Assembly (NCBI GenBank): GCA_964036275.1
Contig: OZ038436.1
Coordinates: forward strand, 9,764,147 to 9,828,146
Origin: Litoditis marina
Taxonomy: Eukaryota > Nematoda > Chromadorea > Rhabditida > Rhabditidae
Length of the DNA stretch: 64,000 nucleotides
Direction: 5' to 3'
The translations under genes and the position numbers were made by a program. Under the pieces are notes generated by a model. That model ran no database searches. It was not told the origin of the DNA and saw nothing but the letters and a program-made list of their open reading frames with translations. The stretch's first letter is position 1, and every line of letters begins with the position of its first letter. Below are positions 8,092 to 20,000 of the stretch, piece by piece.

Positions 8092-11000
8092 CTATAAATA
8101 CTCTTTTTGAACTGACACAAATTCGGGTCTCTTCAAATATCGAAGAAGAACCACAATAGCCTCAGGCGTTACACCGGGTATCCTGGAAACAGTTTTCTCA
8201 AACAGACATTTCATCGTAAAGGAAACAGCAAAGTGTGTATTAGGGTTGTTAAATTGGAACTTTAAACTTGACTCGACTAGAAAAAAACTAAAAACTCGAA
8301 ATTCTCCAGAAATCGAAATTTTGAACTCGATTCACAACCCTAGTGCATCTTTCCTCTAACATCCTGCCATTTCTGGTTGGGAATGATCTTTGACCTACCT
8401 CGAGGCGGCCGCTAGATTTAGTGGACGGGCGGCGTCCATTTTCTCCACACATTCCATGCTCAGTCCTTTGAGAGACGAATAATCGATATCTTCTGGAATC
8501 AACGTTTGCGATTCACGGTCGATTTCCAGCATCTGAAACGGCAATAACTTATGAAACTTACAATAACAATGGTAATAATTGGAATGATGCAAAGTCTTTG
8601 ACCATCAAATGGCTTTGGGATAAGTCAGTTGTCAAGAGTTTATCAAGAGATCGTTGCCTCATAATAGAGCGGGAGAGCTTCTCAACTATATGAGTAGAGA
8701 ATGAAAGTCTAAACAAGCTTAAAATCGGTAGACTTTTTGAAGGTACATCAGATATGTTTTTTTTTCTTGTTTTTTTTTTCTTCCACTTCTTTACTCCAAT
8801 TAGGCACAAAGGTCAAAGATCAAGAGTCAAAAACCACGCCCACCTTGCTCTGCATCCGCTTGTGTTCCATTGCGTATCGGCCCTCATTGCGTAGTCGTTG
8901 CGTGAGACGGGTTGAGTGTTCTTTGAACTCTGTCAGCTGATCGGGAAACACCTCCATCAATTCATCTACAGAAACATCGTGGCGATGAATCAGGTCGAAA
9001 CCGGAAAGTACTGTAACGAGATACTTAATCAATAATGAGAACATCGTTAAAATCAGAACAATTATGTAATATCTTCATTTTGCAAGAACTTTGTTTAGGT
9101 TAATCTCTTGTCGAGCCCGGAGAGTGCTGTAACGAGGGTTAGTATACTTCCACCCTAAATCCGAACATATTTACTGAATAGGTACGAAACCCCTAAATGA
9201 TCTTTTTTGGAGAACTTAGAGAAATCGAGTACATAACGGAGGCTACTGTACTATTCGCCATGCGAGATCATCTTTTACAATTTTAACTATATTCCACATC
9301 GCGAACTTCAACTTTTTACGTGTTAAACGAGCTAAACTCCAACCTTTAGACAGGTTTTTGCTCTGCAGGCGCGGCAGGATTCTGTTCCATTTGGACAAGC
9401 TCATCTGAATGTTTCGCAGTCTTTCGGAGATCGTTTCTATCAGTCTCTTCTCCTCGAGAAAACAGTTCCATCGAGTGTCGGAAACGGCTCCAAACTGTCT
9501 TCCCAGGCCAGTTAGACGGAGGTCAGCGTTGTCCGGCCTCAAAATACATAAATAATGAAATATAATAATATTTTTGTTCTATTTAGTAAAGTCCGACTAC
9601 AAGATATGAAATAGTCCGTTTTCAGATTGAAAGACGTTAGACGTGAACGTTAATGATTTTGCGTCGAAAACAGACAAATTTCCGCATTGTCCGGTCTCAC
9701 ATCGGAAAATTGGGCACCCGGAAAAACCTAGGGTGTTTCGGGGAAATGGAATTTCCGGGAAATCCCCGAGAACGTTCAAGGTATTTTCAGGGTGAAATGG
9801 AGGTATAAACTCTACAAATTCTCGGAAATTTCAGGGAAACTCAGTATCAGGGAAAAGTGCGGGAAAAATATGATAAAATACCCTACAATTTCTCGATAAT
9901 TTCTGGGTAACTCAGCATCGGGGAAAAGCATCGGAAAAAGGGCATGGATAAGCCTTTCGCCGCGGCAATCGCGTAACCCGTACTAGATACGGCGCGGCCA
10001 GGGGTGCCGTGATTTGATATTTTGGAAATTATCAGCTCAACATCGAGGTCTGAATATCGATGGGGATGATACAATGAAGTTCATTTCATGAAGTTTTTAC
10101 TAATGAAATATGCACTTCTATTCTCTTCATATATTATTAATATTTTGAAAAATATTTTTTAGAAAAATATTTTTCAAGAAAATATATTTTTGATAACATT
10201 TTCGAAAAAGACTTTTACCAAGAAAAAATATTTTTAGTTTTTTCAATCACGTGTGAAAAATTTCAGAGAAGTTACTGAGAAATTGTAAGGTGACAACCGG
10301 GAAATTCCCGGGATTTTTCCCGGTTTTCACCTTCTTTTCGCTCTGATCATTTCGCGAAATGATCCCGGAACGATTGAGGTAGAATCAGGGAAAAAATCGG
10401 GGAATTTCAGGGAAACCGGCGCTCCTGTGCAAATTACGGTGAATTCTAAATGTAACCGGGTTTTCTGGTAACCCCTTTTTCAGGTTACCTTAGTAACTAA
10501 CCGGTTGGAAACCCAAAACGAAAACCCGGTTACCGGTTTTTCTAACATTGAAAGCGGTTTTTACCGTTAGTTTGTGCGATAACCGAAATTCAGTTTTAGG
10601 TAACCTACCGGTTACCTGTGTGGTAGCCTGAAAAAGGGTTACCAAAAACCGGTTAGGTTACCAAAAAACCAGGTTACATATATTAAAAAAAACCAAATTA
10701 CATATTCAATACAATCTAATAATAATTCGTTCATATTTAGTAAAGTTCGACTATTCCACAAGTTAAAAAAAGTTAAAGTCCAATTCTAGATTGAAAGACG
10801 TAAACGTTAATGATTTTGCGTCGAAAACAGACAAATTTTCGCATTGTCCGGCCTCAAAGTACATAATTAATAGAATATAATAATAATAATAATCAAACAT
10901 ACAGTAAGGTTCGACTATTTCACATAGAAATTGTCAGTTTTTAGATTCAATCACGTGAAAATTAATGAGTTTGCATTGAAAATAGACACATTTCTTCGTT

Positions 11001-14000
11001 GTCCGTGTGGTTAAGTAACGTGCGCTAATAGGAATTTTTGTGTAGTGTATGAAGTTACAAGTCAAAAAATTAGGTTGGGAGTGTTTCGACCCCAGTGGTA
11101 GGGTCTTTTAGATATTTGCCTATTGCCACGCGTTTTACTATACTTTCCAATAACACCATAGTTTCGTTTACTTTGAGTTTACATAAGATACTTGGCTATA
11201 CCTGCGAGATAGTATAATGATTATAACATAGCATGTAAACATAAGATTGATAATAATAATATGTTCATATCAAAGGAGAAACACTATAATAACAATAAGT
11301 ACAAATAGAGAGAGCGAGTTGTGAGAGAGTTTCGTATGAGTTGTTGGTACGTATTTGTGAGTCTGATTTTACTATGAGTTTATACTTTCATTCCGAGTTT
11401 CCGAGTCACCTCTCCCGAGGGATCCATGCGCGAGTTATGATGACAAATATGGCTCGCAGGGGGCGGGGCTTATGCACACTCTTGCAATGAGCGCACAGAC
11501 CCAGCTAAGTATCGCGTAGAACGCGACATTCCCGAGCGAGAAAAAAGAAAACTTGAGTGGTTGAGACTGTAGTGCACGTTCGACTAAGATAGAGGAGCAG
11601 AGCAGGGCTCAAAACTCTTTCGATATACGATGCGGTTCAAGAACCCAAAATCGCAATGATGTGCTGCCCTACAGTAACCTGTTTCCATCGAGTTGTACGG
11701 GAATGCTGATGCCCTGCGGATAGTCGACTTTTGGCGAATATTGTGCATGTGAAGTTGACTGATTTAGCAATTGCCGAATTTACGTTAAATCTCCCTCAAA
11801 TTGGAAAACCTCAAAATACAACAAAGTCCTAAATAGAGTACAACACAAATTATCTATAATTGAGCTCCTTTGTGGGTGGAGATGCAGATCCAAGCTTGTT
11901 GAGGGAAGAAGAAATCTGCAGTAGATTGTTGTGGCCAATTTCCCATAGTTTTTCCTTCCAGCGAAGCAAACTGACGGTTTATTTCACGTCCTTTCGATTC
12001 AACTTATCCGAACTGAACTAGCTCTTTGCGATGAGTTTCACGTCCCACGTATTTGTGGGCAGTACGGCTGCCTCGAGAATTGATATTTATAGAGTGGTGT
12101 GATTGAGTTTTGTCACTCTCCGACATCGACGTAAATGTATTGACTTGTGCGTTATGATAGTTAATTACTGAGTTTTCGAGTTTTACAAAACGTGCAGCAC
12201 ATTATCGGGTTGGGATTATGACTATTAGGCTCATATCTGCACTAACCTTCTGATTTGTAGTTTGTAGGACACGTATCGATATTACTGACTAACGAGTGGA
12301 CAATTTTTAAACGATGTCCATATTGAATATTCGAGAAGGTGCTGAATATAATTCATTTGCAAGCAATAATTATGCTCTCGAACTCACTGCCATAGTGCCA
12401 TATCGAAATTTATCATGATCATTCGATCCGACTTTGACCACATTCGTATTCACCAATAGAAAAACTTCGTATTTCAAACTTAAAACGATTTTCGCTTTTG
12501 TGCTGATTCGAAACGTAACCTAGTCGTGTGAATTAATTGTGACTCCGCACCGTAATTCGCATTCAGTACGAAATATCAGTCTATCCCCGAAAATAAAATC
12601 CGGACTATTGTCGTAAACGCAAGCAAGCTTTACATCGACTCATCTCGGCTTTTCGGACAGTTTTGATTGAGTATTCATTTATTCGTATAAATCGACAATG
12701 TTTCTTACTAGTTCAGAGAAAAAGTCTGTATCGGTTACCGTATATTCGACAAATCATAGTTTATACCGAATTCTATTTAATGCGGAAAAGTCACGTTTGG
12801 AATATCTGTCGATCATACTCTGAATAGCAATGAACAGCTTGACACATCCCAACTACAAACTACAACGTTCTTTCGACTTTGCGGATCGATCGAGTGATGA
12901 ATAAAGTTTATGTTGGTTTGCTCAACGAGTATTGTGTTTAATATGTCGATGTTTTTCGTGAACGAAGTATTGTTTTTCATTTACTGAATATTTATAGAGT
13001 TATGGCGCTATTGTCTTAATAACACTCGATATCACTGAATTTCTGAGTAGTACTGAAAAAGAGTATAAAGGATTTCTCTATTCGAGTTTGTATCTGACTT
13101 CTAACTTAGTTTCATACGTGAGTTTTATACTTTTAACCACACTTCCATGATTCTACAACACAGGTTGTTTCAGAGAACAATTATACGAGTGTGCCACATA
13201 TCGATTATTAGACTGCGCTCAGTATAAAGCATTATAGAAAGTCAAAATGTTGCAGAATACGTAAAGCAAACATACAATCGGATTCTGGAACTGCATTGTT
13301 GTAGGAAGGGAAAACGATTATCGGGTTGAAAATATGTAACCCTTATTAAACTTTAAGAAATTTACCGTTATATTGCTACTTGCTAATTGTCAGCGCGAAT
13401 TTCGCTTAATTTCCACGATTTTATCTGTTTTGCACGTATATGATATCGAATTCGAGTGCGAGATTACATGACTGATACTAGACAACTAAATTCAGTATGG
13501 AACTTACCTTATAACCGTTTCCTTGCATCCTGATCCTCTGTTCCACTTCTTGTCTCCTCCGGGGAAGTTGAGATTGAGAATAGGCAGTAGTACAACGTGG
13601 ACAGACAGAATAGAAAGCACGAATAATGAATAATTATAATGAGTTTCCAAAATTTTTGACGAATTGTAAGTATTCTCATAGTCCCTCGTAATGTAGATTT
13701 TGGCAACCTTCGATTGATTTTTATAGACCCAATCATCCAGTTCACCCGACATTCTCCGAATTCGCTTCTCTATTGGACGGTTCGCGTTATATTATGGCTC
13801 AACACCTCTTTTTCGTTTGTTATGCTATAATTCACTCGACTTCTCCGTAATTTCAAATAAATCGAACGTTATCACTCGCTGTCAATAATTCGACCTTACT
13901 CTACCGGCTTTCATCGAGGGATTTTTAGCTAACCGTTTAGCTGTGCCGGTGCTGCATTTAAAAGGCTGCTTGGCATCACCTTAGTAGTTAAACACGCTCA

Positions 14001-17000
14001 CACCAGGGAGACCTCGACCGTGTTCCAGACCGCAAACCTATATGCGGGGCGCCTGTCTGGTAGGCATTTGACGTTGAGTTCTGAGTTAACGGTTAATTAC
14101 TCCGCATTCATAACACTTTTCGATTTTAATTATTGCCAGTACTTAATTTCTATTATGCACGAATTCTCAGAACACGACGTCTCCACATCTGACAGACATC
14201 AATTTCCCAGTGTACCCATTTCTGGTCCTTTTTATTTTCGAGCGGAATTACATGGACGAATGATGACGTTTTATCGATTTCACTAAACTGCTGATTTATA
14301 GTCAGTTAGCTAGAACATAGGTAACACGATATTGATCTGCTAACCGAGATTGGCCATTCACGATTTTAGCCGATGCACCATGTTTCGACCCCAGTGGTAG
14401 GGTCTTTTAGATATTTGCCTATTGCCACGCGTTTTACTATACTTTCCAATAACACCATAGTTTCGTTTACTTTGAGTTTACATAAGATACTTGGCTATAC
14501 CTGCGAGATAGTATAATGATTATAACATAGCATGTAAACATAAGATTGATAATAATAATATGTTCATATCAAAGGAGAAACACTATAATAACAATAAGTA
14601 CAAATAGAGAGAGCGAGTTGTGAGAGAGTTTCGTATGAGTTGTTGGTACGTATTTGTGAGTCTGATTTTACTATGAGTTTATACTTTCATTCCGAGTTTC
14701 CGAGTCACCTCTCCCGAGGGATCCATGCGCGAGTTATGATGACAAATATGGCTCGCAGGGGGCGGGGCTTATGCACACTCTTGCAATGAGCGCACAGACC
14801 CAGCTAAGTATCGCGTAGAACGCGACAGGGAGTTTGTTTTGAAGAGTTTGGTGATAGGAAGAATATCTTGAGAAAGGACGATTATGTGGTCCAATCGCAA
14901 CGGTTCAGTCCTTTAAACTGCAATACATTTTTGCATTTTTCAATTGCAGTTTAAAGAACCGTTGAAACGAGATTGGTCCACATAATCGTCCTGCTTTAAT
15001 CGCCTAAGCCCATAAAGCTCTAGATTCTAAAAATCCATATTATTTAAACTCATTTTAAGTTAATTTCATTGTATTATACCATTGATAAATTTCACAGTCA
15101 CGTAAAACATGTCAAACACAACAGCATTCAGAAACATGCAATGAGAAAGTGCACGATTCGTCATTAGAATGCCAACTTTACGTGACTATTCAATTCACTT
15201 CTAGTATAATAAAACTCAATACCTGAGATGCAGTCTGCATTCGGCCCTCGAAGTGAACATTCGATACGGTTCATTCGTTCCGAGACTCGTCAAATCGTCC
15301 ACCAACACACCGATGTAGCCTGCAATACACTGATAATTAGGGATAGAATAAGCTAACAATCGTCCAATGTTATCTAGCTTCCCCTTCACTTTTATAGAAG
15401 CTAAGCAGCATTTGTGTGCGCTTGCTGTCGCTAAATCAGCAATGATTTTCGATTCGCGGACTATCACATTAACATACTATTCCAAATGAAAAGGACGATT
15501 AAACTGTTAACTAGTCTGCCGCCTCATGATTATAGAAGATACGCAACATTTGAGTGCGCTTGTTGGCTCATTGGATGTCGCTGAATTAACAGCGGTATCA
15601 AGTCTTTTAATGACAAACTTGAGTAAGCACATACTATTAGCGGTCCAACACTTCTAATCACACAACTGTCAAGTGGTCGGCCTCTCCCTCTTAAAGTAGG
15701 TGCACACCATTCGAGTGCGCTTATTAGCTGTCCTACTATGATCAGCGTTTCAAGGAGAATCTTCATTTTAGAAATTAAGTCGTCAGAGTTGAAAACTTTC
15801 GAGATTCAGGTATACGTGAAAAACGTATCTTTCTTTAACTAAAAAGGTCGAAGAGCTCCTTTTGAGCACAGCGAGCATTTTGGTCAAAAAGAGTGACGTT
15901 GCATTATATTTCTGTTTTATTTGCTCTAAATATTCGTTTTTATTGCTTGAAAGGGCGCAAGATGCTGTCTCCTATATGCGGGACCTCCATATTGAATATT
16001 AGACTGATTGGGCATTGAAAATAGCCCAATTTACTCGATATTGAGGAAATTAGTCTCTTTTTTCACTTTTCTGAATTTTCGGATAAATTTACTACAGTAT
16101 GATCAGAACTTACCCTCCGTTCGTTTGATGATCATTCCCTGCTCTTTTTGCGCCGACGCAGCCGCGTTTATTCCAGCTAAGATACCTAGAATCAGAGGAA
16201 AACTATTCTCAGAATTGTCCATTTTAGGTAAGTTGAGAAGTTTCTCTCTCACACTGTAACAAACCTGGCTAAATAGCCAGAAAATAGACTTATTTTTCTA
16301 CGAAACCCAAGCAAATTGAACACTTTGTGCTCCAAGATTATAAAATTGATAAAACTTTCCCGAATGATTAGGAAAAAGCATACGTGAGGTGCTATTGTTG
16401 GTTGCCAACCTTTATCACCCGTTTTTTTATGAAATGTATGAGTTTGAACCACCTGAATTTCAAAACTAGGGGAAATTGGTCCGATAACGGCAACGTTTGA
16501 ACGTATTTCGTATCATTTTCCTGTGTTTCTCACAGCTGAATCACCTGACTTTCAAAAAATCTACCTATGGGAAAAAGAGTTAGAAAATACCTTGAGCGGC
16601 TGCCTCCTCATACCCGGTGGTCCCATTTATTTGTCCGGCCAAAAAGAGTCCGGCGACTTTCTTCGTCTCCAGCGTCGGTCGAAGCTGTTTCGGATCCACG
16701 TAGTCGTATTGGACACCGTAACCCGGCTGGGCCAGTTCCACCTGGAATGGTTTAAATTGATCAAGGTTTGACTATTTTAAAGAGAGGGCGTGAAAAAAAA
16801 AGTAGAATGTCATGTTTTTCAATCAGGAATTGACAACTTTGCTCGGTTTTGGCAATAAAGTAGCCCGTTTTTGGATTAGAACTTGACCGTAGTGTGGGTG
16901 TTATGGGCACACGATTCACCATGGTAGCTCAGATACGTAACTCTCACACTTTTCTCCGAAAACGGTAGAAAAATGAAATTTTGCTGTGTGCCGACTTTAA

Positions 17001-20000
17001 ACACCAACTGTCCGGTCCTCGCCATTGTGGATTCCACGCGGAACAGCTCGAGCAAGTTTTTCATGACCAAGGAACAGTGTCTCACACATGAAAAAAGCAA
17101 AACCGATCGATACGCACCTTTTGCATGCCGTCAATGGCGCGCATGATCTTCAACTGAACATCCGGGTTGAATGTCATCGAGAGGCCCTGCGGATAAATGT
17201 GCGGCGAGTCGAGACCCTCGTGCTCCAGAAAAGTCTGCAAGAAAGAGGGTCAAAATTCCGAATATGGTCATGCCGGGAACACCTTCATGTAGGTATTTCC
17301 TATTATAATCGATACTTACCCTATGTCTCAGCTGGGAGAATCGAATGACCTTTGACACGAGGACTCACTAACTAAGACTTGACTCTAACGTACTTTGAGT
17401 TTCAGGATTCGATCGAACAACTCCATAATCATTATATTATGGTTATTAATACCATTATAAACCCACCCTATGTCTCAGCTGGGGAAATCGAATGACCTTT
17501 GACTCCAACGAGGGACAATAGCGGGGACCGGATGTTTCACTGGCCACGTGCTCATTTTCACTTAAATGCGACTCAACCACCCTTCTGACTTCGTCGTTAG
17601 TCTCACCCAGATAGGTAGGCAACTGCAAGGAAACAATTATGATTGTTGTTGTTTACACACTGTTTACTGGTTGTTTGTTGTTTACGTACTGTGTTTTGTG
17701 TACGGTAAACCTCGCTAAACAGCTTACAAATTGAGCTGGTGCACACTTTTTTCTACACTCAAATGAAATTCGGCTAATGGTAATTGGTCAATGCAAACAT
17801 TTGCAATTCTAAATTATTTGAATAGATACTCTTCTGCACGTTTTTCAATACTGACTGAAAACTGTCCGATGTTTGACCGAATCTCAAAATTCTTACCAAC
17901 AACCAACAAGCAGATTGGGTGCTTGATTTCCCAATTTTCAACGTTATCACTATGTAAAATATATATGTAAACGTTGCAAATCATAAAAAAACACAATAAC
18001 ACCAACTTGTTCTTCCGGCGGCAGCCAGACGTTTTCCGTCAGAAAAGAGAACGGAATTGGATCCGAATCTGGAGGCATCACGGAGAATTTAGAGAAATCG
18101 ATCGTGTCCTGGAAATAATATCTAGATATGTTGTATATGTATTTTGTATTGTATTTTATATATTGTACAAAATATACTGATCTGCATACAGAGCAGAAAG
18201 ACAATCGGATCAATCTACAAACACTTTAAAACAGATCAGAATAAGTTATCGTTGTGAGTTTGTTTTGGTGTTCGTTTTAGTGTTCACCGGGGTGTTTCGG
18301 TGTTCGAAAAGTTTTTTCTCAACTCAAATCACACAGTGCAATAGAAAATCTTATCCAAAACTAGAAAAAGTAGAGTTTACAAACCAATTTACCACATTTC
18401 CCAATGAAAAAGCCACCGAACACCCTGTAGCACGACACTGCACTCAGATGTTTCAGTCGATTTCGTTACAACTCGCACCAGAAGTACTATTGCATCACTA
18501 CTCAAATGGTCCAGTCTATATGACACACGACATGAGAAGTATGACGGTATTCTATTGCACTCGAACGTTCCAGTCGATTGATACAACTAACAAAAGTACC
18601 AATAGGTACAACACCACTCAAATGTTTCAATACATGCAGATAACTACGAGCAATAAGGAGAAGTAATGCATGGGAAATCTTCATTCCTCTTATTTCGTAC
18701 CCAATAATATAGTAGATCACTGACCCTTGACCTACCTTCATGAGACGCGGTGGAGTTCCCGTCCTGAGTCGCCCCAGACGAAATCCAATCGATTTGAACG
18801 ACTCCGACAGACCCAGTGAACTCTTGAAACACACAAGTGAACAACATAATTACTTCAGTACTACACTCAAATGTTTCAGTCTATATGAAAAATCACACAT
18901 GTCACATAAAGTGAAATAACATCTGGGTATCTGGGTAGCTAAACCTAAAATAGTGTGGTAAATTGGGCTTAAAATGCGACTATTGTTGAAATAAGTTTAG
19001 TACAAAAACCCGTTTGTATAAAAAACGAACCATTCAACACAGCATCCAACAAATTTGCCCTATATTTGAGTGAAAGTTCTCTCCAGAAAAAAAGTTTTCA
19101 CAATCCGGTTCCGGAATGTCACTTTTTGCTGAACAATAAGTAATAAGTACGATCAGCTAACTCAGATTTCAAAAACCACCCACTTATACACCAGCGAGAT
19201 GAAACCCGTCTCTAACTCTAACCAATTTTGACCAAATCCTTGCACATACGCTGTCATAAACCCTATTTCAGAGTTTTCCCGGCTATTCAGCTTAGTTTTC
19301 CAAAGTAAGATCTCAGAAACATTCGCGCTTTTAAATTGCGATTACCAAGCTATAAGAGACATTCTACGTCTCTCTGACCTACATACTCTCTCGTCAAGAC
19401 TTAAAATTGTCTAAGAAGACGATATACGGCCAACTGGTCAATACTTTTGTAGCATCTCAACGAGAGAGTTTGTAGATCAGAGAGACGTAGAATGTTATCG
19501 TAAAATAATGAAAAACACAAAAGATCATTACATCACCCACCTTTTCCCCAATCCGGCCAGCCGCCCATCGCTTTGTGCCCAGAAATATCTCACCGCCGAG
19601 AAACGTACCCGTCGTTATCAGGACACTTTTTGACCTACAATTGAGGATGATGTGTAACGGAATTAAATGTTCTGTATATAAAAACAAAAGTACCCCGAAT
19701 TTCAAGTTTCTTATAATCAAACTATCAAGAGCACTGATATTTTGCCACTGACAAGACGTTTTATCAGAACACTCTTTCACCTTCAATATGTCCAAATAGC
19801 TGGCAAAGGTTCTAAAACGGACTAGAGTTAAAGGTCAAATTGTTAATTGTTAGTGTGTTTGCAAGGACGGTGTATCAACAAAATCCACTTTTTATAGAGA
19901 ATCGGGCTTCCGAAAGACTCGCACCACATTTCACTGATTATAACCATACACCAGTCCGACTATTCCACAAAAAAAGTGCGTTTTTAGATTCAATTACTTG

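Larger units (their letters stand above)
11077..14832 (-). mobile_element. Young non-autonomous LTR retrotransposon (LARD-like) in MTO1 intron 13
   Basis: Two 447-bp LTRs (11082-11528 and 14381-14827) begin TG and end CA, read identical by eye, and are flanked by the 5-bp duplication GGGAG (11077-11081, 14828-14832). On the minus strand the base after the 5' LTR starts TGGTGCATCGGC, a perfect 12-base complement to the 3' end of animal tRNA-Gly including CCA. The 2852-bp interior has no gag or pol; the longest ORFs are about 80-90 codons. Identity of the LTRs implies a very recent insertion. It lies in the same orientation as MTO1. The polypurine tract is weak (CGGGAA before the 3' LTR). Some BEL/Pao elements use tRNA-Gly, but the family is not established here. 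Confidence 0.93.

Noticed and set aside
18502..18705. Open frame running past the MTO1 exon 7 end
   Set aside because: The coding match stops at the donor 18736; the rest is intron read-through over the motif array.
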